The notes beneath the pieces were generated by a model that was not told the origin of the DNA, searched no databases, and was given only the letters and a program-made list of their open reading frames with translations. The translations under genes were made by a program, and so were the position numbers. This document shows, one piece after another, positions 8,966 through 20,849 of a DNA stretch of 64,000 bases. This stretch comes from Astragalus membranaceus (taxonomy: Eukaryota > Streptophyta > Magnoliopsida > Fabales > Fabaceae), in the NCBI GenBank assembly GCA_039519185.1, contig CM076846.1, forward strand, positions 109,898,442 to 109,962,441. Reading direction: 5' to 3'. Within the stretch, counting starts at the first letter, position 1. Every line of letters begins with the position of its first letter.

Positions 8966-11900
8966 GTTTAGTTTTTCTCTTCATCTCTAATTTCCCCTTT
9001 CGCTTCTGTCAATCGTAAACCCTAGTTTGTTTTGAAACGAAAGGGTATTTTAACACTCGTTAGTTTTCGTGTTGTACCTGTCGGTAAACTCTAATAATTT
9101 CATGCTGTTTGAAATCCGAAAATGCTAGGTTTTTGTTTTCGGATTTATGCTGGGCCAAATTGCAACTTGATGGTGAGATAAAAAAGTCTAAGCCAAGGGG
9201 ACAATCTCACCTGGCTAGACAATTAGGGAGCAGCTACACGACTGAAGCACATGTGAACAAACCAATAACCGAATATATGTAATTGTTAGAAAGTAGATAA
9301 TTGATATTAACATTTAACAATTTTTAATACAAATAACTGATTATTTAAAAAAAGAATCGTTGAAGTTAAAAATAAGTAAATAAATAAATAAAAGGTGCAA
9401 AATAAATAAGCAAAAATAATAATAATACTAATTGGATTGGATTATGATAAAAAAATTTCAATAAACAGTTCTCTTTTTAATAGAGGAGCGGTGCAAATGA
9501 AACAAAAAAATACACAAAAAACATATAATCAATAAATGTAATTAGCAGCAACAAAAAAAATCTACATAGCAATATTGAGCACATTGCTTCAGCGTATAAA
9601 CATACAACAAATAGTAGAGGGAAGGTACAAATGTCTATTTACATATTAAGTCTCCACTCCCCTCCTCCTTTTATATTTGTGACATCCAAACAATGGCAAG
9701 GTTAACCCTCCCCTCCTCCTCACTTCTCCTCCCCTCCCTTCCCTTCCCAAAGCCCTCCCCTCCAAGCTCCCAAACAAACCCTTAGCGTATTAGTATATAT
9801 ATAGGTAGAAGAGCCGTTTTTAGGTTAAATAAATTCCTGACTACTTTGGTTTTAGCACACGACTTTTATCGGGTAAAGAAGCTTTCTTCAGTACTTCATT
9901 CATAAGGTTTGATTTAATTTATACATTCATTCCTGACTATGTTCTGTTCCTGACTACTTTGGTTTGACTAAGTTCTGTTCCTGACTACTTTGGTTTCAGC
10001 CACTTGACTTGTATCACCCGAAGAAGCTTTGTTCGACACTTCAGGTTTGATTTATACATCCAGTTCTAGTAGTAATAGTAGTTAAGTAATAGAAATTTGA
10101 TTTTTTTTGGTTGGCTGAAATATTATGTTACTTTGTTTTGCTGCCTTTTAATTATATATCTTTCAAAATATGCTTAAATATGTTTTTCGTCCCTCTAAAT
10201 ATAGCGATTTTTTAAATAGGTCCTTGCAAATTTTACTTTTAAAAAAGTCATTGCAAAACAGTGTTTTTTTTTAAAATACCCTCTTGTTATTGGCTAATCG
10301 TTTTCGATTATAAAAGGATATGGGATGAAATTAAATCATATTCAAGAGAAATGATGGAGTATTAGTATAACAACGACCTGAAGTAAAACAAAATCATCCA
10401 TTGAATATTGTATAAAATAAAATTGTCGGATAAACACAATGACATGCATAGGGACGGAGCCAGAATTAAATAGTCGTGGGGGCGAACTCTAAAAACATTC
10501 ATCCAATTATCTTCATCGCCCAACTTGGGAAGTTTTTCGCAACTTTTTCTACTAACAAGCAGGGCCAACCCATAAGCCAAAGAAGCCAAACTAGGGTTTT
10601 AGACCTAAAAATTATTTCATTAAAAGAAATAAAATCTCATAATCTATTTTGATTCGTAGTTTTAGAAGAATTAATTAGATTAAATCATGACTTTAGTCCT
10701 AAAACGGACACTATTTTCTCTTATGTTTAGTCACTAAACTATAAGAAGATAATAAGTAGTCTTTGAAATTTGTAAAATCTATTACATTAATCCATAATGT
10801 TTTATAAATAGTCCTTAAAATTTGTGAATTTCCTCTCATTTGTCCATATAATGGACTACTTATAAAATTTTAGGAACTCCTAATTTCTAAAATTCAAAAA
10901 TTTAAATAAAATTATAATAATTTAATAATAATTATTATTATTTCATTATTATTATTATTATTATTTGCTTTTGAGAATTTTTTATGCCTCATTAGTTGTT
11001 AGAGCAACACTGTACACACATAACACCAATGTCTAATCCCATGCATAATATGATAATATTAATTATACTACTATAAAAGTTAATTAATTATGCCCTGATA
11101 GCGCTAGATGGAAAGCCTGAACTGAAGCAACACGCTTTTGATCTTAGCAAGAGGAGGAGGATACACATGTTACTAATTACTACTAATTAGTGTCAATGGG
11201 TTTTCAATTGAGGAACTAATAGTATAACACTGCCACAGTTAACGTCCCTCCGTCCCTGGACATGCACAGACTAGAATAGGTATCATAAAAAGCAAACTGT
11301 GCACAGACTTAGTATAGGCGGGAAAATACGAAAATACCCTTTATGACCATGTTTTGAAGAAAATGATGAAACATAAACATGGATGCTACTTGATGTTCGT
11401 CTGGCAAAGGAGATTGGGGTAGATTAGAGAGAGAGATGAGACTTGTTGCTATTTTCACTATGCACTAGCCGAAGAAGAAGTTGTTTTTGATTAGAGAGAG
11501 AGAGAGAGATGAGACTTGTTTTTGATTCTTTAAGTAATAATTACTTTTCAATAAAATATACTAACTCATGTTACATTTCCCAAGCCTTTACTCACATGGA
11601 TATATTCTCATTGCATAGACTAGTTAATGGATATGAAAAGAACAATGAATTGATGAAATTGTTTGAGTATGTGTTTGGATGGGCGGTGGTGTTGCAGCGA
11701 AAATTCACGGCGAAGGCAAAATTTACCACGGCCAAGTTGAAGCTCCATTTCCTAGCTTCATTGTTGCCGCAGATTTTCCATCTTTGGACGTGCGTTTGGC
11801 ATGCAAACGTGCATCCAAACACACACTGAGTATATCAGGTTCAGACACGCAAAGTAACTTATGCTCTTTGACAAGCTAGCTGTTTAGAGTAGTTTCTTTA

Positions 11901-12260
11901 CATTATTTCCTAGTTGCATTATTACTGAATTGGTAACTATCTGAGATAGAGTATCCCTTTTAATTTTAGTTGTCCTCATGAGTTGTAGATTCAAAAACAA
12001 GTTAGCTGGACAACCAAACTATTGTCTTAATTATGATATTAGGGGGCTGCATGTAGTGGATTTGTGTTGGGTTTAATATCAACTGCTTGTCAGTTGTCAC
12101 ATTTAGGAGTATGACTTGTGGCTATTTTCACAAAACACAAGACTATAACTGTAGCTATACCAAATACAGAACATAAGATTCTATTTATCAAAGTATTTAT
12201 ATTGATTTTTGTCTCTCCAAACATACACATGATCACTTTTCTTTTATGCAATTTTTTCAG
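8966..12260. other. Large first intron of separase-like copy A, repeat-filled
   Basis: No coding sequence is supported. Visible content: a CT-rich stretch at 9640-9785 (CCCTCCCCTCCTCC) resembling a TE end, an AAATATGTTTTTCGTCC dispersed-repeat end at 10168-10270, an (ATT)n run near 10920-10975, GA-rich tracts at 11426-11510 and a MITE at 11671-11826. Copy B has the same set at 24250-27537, so all predate the duplication. Confidence 0.55.
11671..11826. mobile_element. MITE, 156 bp (copy A)
   Basis: Ends GTGTTTGGATG and CATCCAAACACACAC are inverted, and TGAGTAT flanks both sides (11664-11670, 11827-11833). Superfamily not determined. Confidence 0.6.
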
Positions 12261-13472
12261 CTAAGATGATAGAAATATTTCAAAAGGCACAAAAACTGGT
12301 AAGAAAAGCAAAGAGACGGAGGCACAATGGTAACATTGAACAATGCCATCGAAACTTGTCAAAAGCCGTAAACAAACTCAACGAAATTCCAAAGAACACT
12401 AAATTAACGAGTCATATACTTCTTTTGAGTGAGGCATATTGCCTCCGTGCCTTTTGTATTCAAGAAACACAAACTTCCTCACGGGTGAAACCTTTTTTTT
12501 CTTCATAAAGTTAGGGAATAGTTTCCAAATTTCTTCCAATCTCTATATTAATGTGCATATTTTTAATATATATTACCATATCGGTTCTTATTAAGTGTTG
12601 AATAGTCTAATACTTCCTCTTTGCATTTAAATGACTTATGATTTAATTTTTTCCAAAGGAATGGGAACTTATGAATTATAACTATGTTTTGGAGAATGGA
12701 TATCTTAGTAAAATTTTGCATTTTTGTGTACTTTAAGCAGCAAATAGTTGATGACTTTAAGGCTGCTTTAGAGTCATGGAAAGAGATCTATAATAACCGC
12801 AACTTTGAAGAAGTAGCAGCTGAATTTCAAATGACTCTTCTTCTTAATGTCATAGACTTATCACAATTGAAGGTATTTTTTTAATAATATTGCTTTCTAT
12901 AGTTTATATATATCTATAGTGATGTTGATTTGTGTTATATTTCTTCAGGGCTTTATTGAATTGTTTGAAATTGCATGTGAAGTCGCAATTAAAGTTTTTA
13001 GTTTGAAAAGTATTCGAACTGAAAAATGGCTGCGATTATTTTGTGAAACTCGAAGAATCAATCATCCTCTATGTGTTTCTTCGGTGAATGAGAAGTTAAT
13101 TGAAGTTGCAAATCTTGCAAACTTGGATACTTGGAAAGATGTTCTATGAATCTACTTTGAAAGAATTTCTTCAAAATTTATATTTCCCACTTGTAGCCTC
13201 ACAAAATAATGAACCCGAAGCATTTCCAACAATCAATGAAGTGCAAAATATTGCAAAACAAATTGAAACAAAATATTGTTCAACATCCGGCAAATATAAA
13301 GTTTATTGAACTCTTTTTTTATTGAGCTCTTTTTTTATTCACATTCGAATAACGACTTTCTTAATTTTTTCTTTATTAGCTATCGACAAAAGCCATCTAT
13401 TGTATTTTTATTGCTGGATATTGGAACATGGATATTAGCAAAAGACTTTTTACAAATGGCAAATTCTAGGAG

Positions 13473-14672
13473 GTAAGTAGCAATGATTTGTATTTAAATT
13501 CTTATAGTACTCTAATATTGTAATAAATGTTTCACACACACATATCCGAATGTTGATATCCATTTTGTGGTTGTGAGGAATCAAATTTCAACTCGTATAA
13601 ATGGTTGGTTTTCTTCTTTATAACTAAAATAAAATTTATTTTTGACCTTTTAATAAGGTATGATGATTTCAGTGTTTTTTTTCACCCAACATTCTTCTGT
13701 ATTGGAAAGTGAATGAGGAAAATGTAGTTAGGCAAAATTAAGTTTAGATGAACAATAATAATGTAAAAGAATATATTGCATTAGTTTTTTTTAGGTCATA
13801 TTCTACCTATTTAAACAATCTGCTTCTACTGACCAGAAAAAAAAGCAGACTTTAATTAATTAATTAAAAGCAAAACATTAAAAATTTTAAGCATGAAAAG
13901 TTTGAAGACTTTTTATTATTTAAGCTATACCGCCGGTAATAGTAGTTGAGGTCTTTGGTCTCCATCAAACTATTGTTAGTTTTGTCTAATTTTTTTCGAA
14001 AAATTGTTAGCTTTGACATGACAAGGTGGTCAAAAGATTATTATTAATAGGGTGGGAGTACAAGCCTTCCTCCAACCCATACAAAAAGCGAGAAGTTCCG
14101 TTAAAACCTCCGAGAGTCAAAACGTAAAGGAAAAAAAATCCAAAAAGGAAATTTGAAGTAGGCTCAAAAATTGTTATGGATAATTTTTATTAGTTGAAGT
14201 CAAATATTACTAAATTCGGTGCTATTATATTCTTTTGCATGCAACTCTTATTTTAACCCTCCTCCTGACTTTAACATTGTCCAATTATGTATTGCACCTA
14301 TTATGGTGAATCAAATGTATTAGTTTTGGTTTAGCTAAAAAAACAAAACATCAATTCACCAACAAAAAAGAAAAAATAATTAGGAATCAATCTTTTGCTG
14401 ACTTGATAAAAAAGAAAACATATTAAATAGAGACCTTGAGCTCACACGTGCACACATAACATAACCAATCTGGAAGATGCCACAATTTTTTAAGATGGGT
14501 CGATTTCAACAACTTTTTTTTACAGTGCTAAGTCCAATAGGGTATAACACGGAAGTAGAAAAATGCACCACTAGGAACCTTTTTATTTCTTTGTACATCT
14601 TTTTGGTTTTTTACTACATACTTTTTTTTGCTTTGACCTTGCAATATTTCCCTTATCTTTTTCATTTGTCAG
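13473..14672. other. Intron of separase-like copy A
   Basis: AT-rich with a TTAATTAATTAATTAA tract near 13852-13867. I see no gene or clear mobile element. Matches 28774-29973 in copy B. Confidence 0.5.
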
Positions 14673-14816
14673 GCTCTTCTCCATGCACAGAAAGCCGAAG
14701 ATTTATTTGAAGTAGTATTCGAAAAGAGCTTTCTTAAGAATTATAAAGTCGATGGTGATGGGGAAGTAAAAATAGTTGATTGCTCGAAAAGGGTTGTTGA
14801 AGTGAAATAATCCATG

Positions 14817-14935
14817 TATAGTAATTCAGGGTTATCTTAGCTCGAAAAGGGTTGTTAAAGTCGATGGTGATGGGGAAGTAAAAATAGTTTGAAAAGCATT
14901 ATCTTAGCCCCTGGAAAATAATCCAGGGTTATCTT
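14817..14935 (+). repeat. Internal ~110-bp duplication breaking an exon
   Basis: GCTCGAAAAGGGTTGTT, GTCGATGGTGATGGGGAAG and ATAATCCA...CAGGGTTATCTT each occur twice here. Removing one copy would join ...RVVEV to PWKIIQGYLEG, a natural separase-like reading; the duplication adds a stop. The same structure is in copy B (~30113-30230). Confidence 0.6.
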
Positions 14936-15241
14936 GAGGGCCTGCTTCATTCTGGAATAGTATGTGAAGCAATTGGGAACAACCATTATGCTAAATTCTA
15001 TTTCGGAAAAGGGAAAGCAATATCAAATTCACGGCAACTTTCTCTTTGTGGTCAGGTATTGTTTATGGTTGTAGCCTTTACCACAGTTGATAAGTTTCAC
15101 TGTCAGATTGATTTACCATTTTTGTATTGTTTATTTACTAGGAAAAGTGTTTTATGAGTCAAGTCTTAAAAGAACAAAGTAGTGGAGGACCCTTTTCTAA
15201 CTCCGAAAGCAATAGTGCAGGGCCAAGGAAATAGTGCACAG

Positions 15242-16112
15242 ATGATCTGTCCACTATTGCCTTGGCCCTGCATTAAGTACCTGATTAACTATTTTGTATT
15301 GTTTACGCAGTTCGCCCAAAGTCTCCCTACGTCTGCGACTACAGAGTAGCTGTAGTTCTGTTTTTTATTGATAATGTCTCGGTGATTCTCAATACCAAAT
15401 ACAAGAGAGTTTAAATAGTCTTCTCTAAGAAGACCTAACGGGCCTGGGCCAAAGCATAAACATATAAATAAATCTACACAACTACTATTTACAGCTTTCC
15501 TATTTTCCTTATTCACAATATGAAGTTATTGGAGAATGAGTTCCTAGAAACTAAGTCAGATATTCCATTTAGAAGAACTTTGCGCTCTTCATCAATTTGT
15601 TTGGTATTTCCATATGACTTTACTATAAATATCGATGGTATTAGAAATAGAAAGGAAAAAAGCAAATAAGTTTATAGTGTAAATAACAACATCATACCTA
15701 ATTTATTTCTTATGCACAATGAATGCTTCCGGCGGAAAAACTCCCATTTAAGACAAATTAGATCTTCCAGTGACTTGAATTCCGTCACTTCGGGTGGAAA
15801 ATAAGTTGCGCTTCTGTCCGGATTGTCATCATTGCAAGCACATGCTTCCTCACCAATACTTACATCTTCGGGATTACTTAATGAATTTTTCCAAATTTCT
15901 TGATTTAGTAATTCTGAAGCTTTGATATATTTTCTGGTGGCTTCTTCCACATTCTTTTTGCAACTCAGATCTCCAAAATACTCTAGAGAGTAACCTTATC
16001 ATTACCTTACACTTAGAACAACAAAAAGTTTTCTCCTCTAAAATCTTCTTCACATGTTGAGTTCTGAATTTGCTTTCTTTGTTCTTTTAAGACTTGACTC
16101 ATAAAACACTTT
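15242..16112 (-). repeat. Inverted copy of separase-like exons, hairpin arm 1 (copy A)
   Basis: The complement of this stretch matches 16292-17156 over nearly its whole length. Read on the minus strand it holds the better-preserved exon: the frame runs from KYIKASELLNQEIWKN to DLICLKWEFFRRKHSLCI, which matches the separase WEF-RR block. The direct arm has lost two bases at that point and stops. The arm continues to ~16240 into sequence homologous to 15011-15175. Confidence 0.88.
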
Positions 16113-16291
16113 TCTTTCTTTGTTCTTTAAATCAATCTAACAATGAAACTTATCAACTGTGGTAAAGGCTACAACCATAAACAATACCTGACCACAAAGA
16201 GAAAGTTGTCGTAAACATTGGTAAATCGAGTGAATTTGATATTGCTTTCCCTGCCACAAAAGATCATCCGTCCACTATTGATATTTACTAG

Positions 16292-17156
16292 GAAAAGTGT
16301 TTTATGAGTCAAGTCTTAAAAGAACAAAGAAAGCAAATTCAGAACTCCAACATGTGAAGAAGATTTTAGAGGAGAAAACTTTTTGTTGTTCTAAGTGTAA
16401 GGTAATGATCAAGGTTACTCTCCAGGAGTATTTTGGAGATCTGAGTTGCAAAAAGAATGTGGAAGAAGCAACCAGAAAATATATCATAGCTTCAGAATTA
16501 CTAAATCATGAAATTTGGAAAAATCCATTGAGTAATCCCGAAGATGTAAGTATTGGTGAGGAAGCATGTGCTTGCAATGATAACAATCCGGACAGAAGCA
16601 CAACTTATTTTCCACCCGAAGTGACGGAATTCAAGTCACTGGACGATCTAATGTCTTAAATGGGAGTTTTTCCGCCGAAAGCATTCATTGTGCATAAGAA
16701 ATAAATTAGGTATGATCTTATTATTTACACTATAAACTTATTTGCTTTTTTCCTTTCTATTTCTAATACCATCGATATTTACAGTAAAGTCATATGGAAA
16801 TACCAAACAAATTGATGAAGAGCGCAAAGTTCTTCTAAATGGAATATCTGACTTAGTTTCTAGGAACTCATTCTCCAATAACTTCACATTGTGAATAAGG
16901 AAAATAAGAAAGGTGCAAATAGTAGTTGTGTAGATTTATTTATATGCTTATGCTTTGGCCCAGGCCTGTTAGGTCTTCTTAGAGAAGACTATTTAAACTC
17001 TCTTGTATTTGGTATTGAGAATCACTGAGACATTATCAATAAAAACGGAACTACAGCTACTCTGTAGTCGCAGACTTTGCCCGAACTGCGTAAACAATAC
17101 AAAATAGTTGATCAGGTACATAATGCAGGGCCAAGGCAATAGTGGACAGATGATCT
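16292..17156 (+). repeat. Direct copy of separase-like exons, hairpin arm 2 (copy A)
   Basis: Carries GKVFYESSLKRTKK, the CCSKCKVMIKVTLQEYFGDL block and a following exon (KSYGNTKQIDEERKVLLNGI), all separase-like. With arm 1 and a ~180-base spacer it makes a foldback; a plus-strand transcript could pair with itself over most of 0.87 kb. Confidence 0.88.
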
Positions 17157-17285
17157 TTTGTGGCAGGGCCAAGGCAATAGTGGCCAAGGCAATAGTGGAC
17201 AGATGATCTTAATGCAGGGCCAAGGCAATACATGTACTTAATGCAGGGCCAATACATGTACTTAATGCAGGGCCAAGGCAATAGT
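17110..17285. repeat. Tandem repeats of a ~35-bp unit (copy A)
   Basis: Units of GCAGGGCCAAGGCAATAGTG, followed by GACAGATGATCTT or ACATGTACTTAA, recur about five times. A palindromic version lies at 15205-15275 at the outer edge of the other arm. Confidence 0.8.
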
Positions 17286-18960
17286 GGACCTTTTTCTAAC
17301 TCTGAAAGCTCAATTAGGTAATAGTTGATCTTTATGCATATTAAAAAAAGTCAAATAATATATAGCCTACAACAGTGCTCTCGTTTTTTTGCTGCAGATT
17401 TGTTCCAACAAGAACAATATCTCTCAAAGAACACGTGAAAACATTTCTGAAGGGTCTTCCGAACGCAACCATAGTTAACATCACTACCCTTGGACCTGAT
17501 TACACCGGTTTTCTACAACAAATACCAAATCCTTCTCCAACAAAATGCTCAAGCATGGATGTTAGTGTCCCGAATTTGCTCCGAGACTCCGCCAGTTGTC
17601 ATACTATTGCCATTGAAGTCCATCCCACTGGGTATATAGCTCCACGACTTACATATATATCAACTTTATACTTTTTTAACAATGTAATTTTTAAAAGTAA
17701 AAAATGAAGTAACTCTCGATGTAGCTTACCGTTTTTCAACACTTTACAGTGGATATCGATTGGGAAGTGTATAAGCCAATACCCGAAAGGTATGAGTGGT
17801 TGTGCCCATGGAAAGTTTTAACTAAGGTAAATGACCTAGTTCCATCCTTTTAGAGCTCTAGCTGAAGAATACTTCCTGACATCACAATATTATTGGAAAG
17901 TTCCAGAGGACCTTCATGATCGTTTTGACAACTTTTTAAGGTACATCGCATATATATAGCATAATTTTGAATTTATTCTCCATCTAACGGTTTAATATAT
18001 ATATATATATATATAGCATAATTTTGAATCTATTCTCCATCTAACGGTTTAGCGTCTTAAACGCGACATTCATTTATCTATTTTCATGAAGGACTTCAAA
18101 TTTAGTAAAATAGCGTTGTGTACAATGACATCATTAACATATATTTTAAGAATCTAATTTTTATTTCTCCTTGTACAAATGTCTTACTAGTAACCTTGAA
18201 AAGTCATGGTTTGGCCCATGGGAATGCATACTTCTTGGGGAATTACAGAACTGCAACGAATTTGACTTGGTACTTTGTCAAGTGGCGAATGATGTAGAAA
18301 AGGAATGCAACATAGTATTAAATGAAGACATTCTAAGAATGTTTCTTGCTGGAAAAAAGGATCAAGGTCACATCTGCAGTCAAAGAAGAAGTGTTACATA
18401 GCCGGAGTGGGCTATGAAAGGAGGATACTCCCCAATTGGGCCAATGAGAAGGCACACAAGGCTGCTTCAAAACTTTTAAGGGAGGCATTCAAGAAATTGC
18501 ACGATAATGATGATGTGGATAGAAAGCCATCAATTTTAGTCTTGGATTGTGAGGTTCAGGTAAATAAATTAAATTGTTTTTCACTAGCTTATTATGTAAT
18601 TATATAGTCATATACTATTATTTGTTTATTTTTTTCTTTTATGTATAGCTACCAATATCATGTTATATCGTCGAGTTCGATAAGAAGCTCTAATTAATGT
18701 CGTGACAGATGCTCACATGGGAGTGTTTCCCATCATTAAGGGGTGATGAAATATACCGGATGCCATCTGTTAGCAGCATATATGCTAACCTTGAGAGCAG
18801 ACACTTTGAGCGGATAGATCCTTTAGATGCTTACTATCTCTTGAGTCTGGAAGAAAAGCCAGACCGCCCCACTAAAAACATATGGAATTATCTCAAAAGA
18901 CAAAACTTAAGGTATTTCAAATTTATAAAAATACAAGAAAAGAAATTGTTAGGATCTTGA

Positions 18961-19989
18961 TATTTTCCTAACATGTTAGCAAAGATGATGTCGGTGATTG
19001 CGGTTCACATACTTAAGTTTCCCAAGGTATAATGGACCTACATGTTTTGTGTTCAAAGTCAATGACTATTCCACTAACGTCAATATTTTGTGATCGTAAT
19101 TAGGTACACTTGAATTGTTGTTATGAGTTAATGTTTGGTAAAAACTTTGTAACTTAGATGGTCATGTTTTAAACTTATATGTCGTGCGTGTACCTGAGAT
19201 GGACATCTGGAGTGTTTGTTTACTACTTCATAAGCAAAAGTTGGTCCCTTTAGGTTTTGTGGTTGTTTTGATTAAATGTACAGTAGATTTTAATATCTAC
19301 AATTCATTATAATATTTTGGATGTCACTAACTGCATTACCCAATATAAAGCACCTATAACCCATGTCCAAAGCTTTGTGCTTCCATTCCACAACAAAAAA
19401 ACACTGTGTCACCTTACATAGTGCAGAAGCAACCTTGCACCAATCTGCTAAGACAAAGGGTAGTACCTTCTATACTTATTGTAAAAATAATATTGAGAAT
19501 GGAAAGATCTTCACAGTGTAATAAATTGCTACTACTTTAGCGTGGAAGACCAAAGCTACAAAACAAGATCATAATATATTAGGTCCCTGAACTAATGAAA
19601 CTTATTTATTTGATGTGACATTCAATAAGCATGCAGATTCACTATTTTGGAAAAAAGTTTAAATTTGGTATCGACACACCTCTTATCAGTAAGGCACTTA
19701 AGCTCAATATTATACCAATACTAAATAGTTAATGCATTCACTTGTTTAAAATTTTTACCTCAAATGAAATTATTGTGATCGCCCTCTGGAACTGCTTTTC
19801 TTAATGATTTTTTTGTGAATTAGCACTCAACCCCACCAAATGCCTAATACTTTGGGAACAAATTGGAACTATCATATTTGTATCAAAAAAACAAGTTTCC
19901 TTTCAGCATTACACAAATCTCACAATAATCACATATCAAATTCCATTTGCGGAAAGTAATACTACTAACCTCTTGATCATCACCCCCGA
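18961..19989. other. Spacer after copy A, unrecognised
   Basis: Begins at the duplication breakpoint. No coding block or paralog in the window is seen. The first 13 bases end in TCCTAACA, the inverse of the TGTTAGGA just before (18947-18973), a possible footprint of a second LTR end. Confidence 0.5.
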
Positions 19990-20171
19990 ACTTGAACCTT
20001 ACGCTCTACTTTATCTTTCTAAGCTGCGAAGGTGATGTCATCGTCGAGCCTGCATAAAACATGATCTGGACATGAGAAAAAGATACCATCTTCTCTTCTG
20101 AAGATTTCGCCGCGATGATGAAGAATGCTAAGTGCACGGTCTGTTGAGTACTGAGTTGAAAAGATGTTCAT
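19990..20171 (-). pseudogene. Decayed PB1-like MULE protein fragment
   Basis: On the minus strand the ATG at 20171 opens MNIFSTQYSTDRAL, then HHRGEIFRREDGI, CPDHVLCRLDDDITFA. This parallels the 3253-3678 protein (STQYSSTKFL, LHHHG, CPNHVFCRMSKDITFA) block by block. A one-base loss after DITFA and further breaks end it. It shows that a second MULE of the same family once sat here. Confidence 0.75.
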
Positions 20172-20339
20172 TTTGAAGTGTGTTGGTGTGAAATAACTAG
20201 ATCAGAGTGAAATGTTGGTGTGAAAAACTAGGCTAAGTATGAGTATTTATTGCGATGGTCCTTGATTCTGGGCCATTGATATTGTCGGTGCGATCTACAC
20301 CGTTAAAAATCTTCCCGTTGGGGCATAATTATCAAATAC

Positions 20340-20849
20340 GAACAAAAGTGGGCCGTTGATCAAAATTGTCGTTGGAATCTTCACTGTTTATCTATTTAAA
20401 TTTTAACAAAACGGATTTATCTATTAATTAAATAAATCCGTTTTGAATATTTTTATATCGCATTTATCTAATAAATAGATAAATCTGTTATTACAAATTA
20501 ACAAAACAGATTTAAATATTGATAGATAAATCCGTTATGATAATATTCAAAACGGATTTATCTAATAAAGACATAAATCTGTTATTACAAATAAACACAA
20601 AAGTGGGCCATTGATCAAAATTGTCGTTGGAATCTTCACTGTTTATCTATTTAAATTTTAACAAAACGGATTTATCTATTAATTAAATAAATCCGTTTTG
20701 AATATTTTCATATCGCATTTATCTAATAAATAGATAAATCTGTTATTACAAATTAACAAAACAGATTTAAATATTGATAGATAAATCCGTTATGATAATA
20801 TTCAAAACGGATTTATCTAATAAATACATAAATCTGTTATTACAAATAA
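20340..20849. repeat. Two tandem 255-bp subterminal repeats
   Basis: AAAAGTGGGCC...GATCAAAATTGTCG begins at 20344 and again at 20599, with the intervening sequence repeated almost exactly. Each unit holds self-complementary AAACGGATTT / AAATCCGTTT pairs. Confidence 0.85.

Larger units (their letters stand above)
6431..18960 (+). repeat. Segmental duplication unit, copy A
   Basis: From the 5' leader to 18960 this matches 21173-34286 almost base for base, apart from scattered substitutions, a few small indels and one ~0.5-kb difference near 21800-22400. The unit holds the small gene and the separase-like gene. Copy A ends exactly 14 bases into a string (TGTTAGGATCTTGA, 18947-18960) that in copy B is the edge of a Copia LTR, and it lacks the catalytic exons. 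Confidence 0.93.
8929..18960 (+). pseudogene. Separase-like (peptidase C50) gene, copy A, truncated and broken
   Basis: Exon 1 (8929-8965, MPDHTSAPRLDK) repeats the first exon of the upstream small gene. Further exons: 12261-12484, 12741-12872, from 12949, 13380-13472, from 14673, to 15055, 16292-~16660, ~16772-16890, 17398-17631, 17749-17940, 18191-18559, 18709-18911. The later ones match plant separase blocks (GYLEGLLHSGIVCEAIGN; SWFGPWECILLGE; WECFPSLRGDEIYRMPSVSS). Separase cleaves cohesin at anaphase with a C-terminal His/Cys dyad; the dyad exons are missing here. Private lesions: an 8-bp deletion at 13145/13146 shifting frame, and loss of ~16 bp including the splice donor near 13296. 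Shared lesions: an extra T at 17848-17851 and a frame break near 18350. Only about the C-terminal third of a normal separase is represented. Confidence 0.75.

Noticed and set aside
10362..10589. 75-residue minus-strand frame, present in both copies
   Set aside because: Lies in a repeat-filled intron; only its duplication makes it look conserved.
16302..16487. Minus-strand frame over the direct arm
   Set aside because: Antisense shadow of the separase-like exon.
18961..19989. Possibility that the spacer holds the lost catalytic exons of copy A
   Set aside because: Looked for GHGSG and MGCESG coding on both strands; not found.
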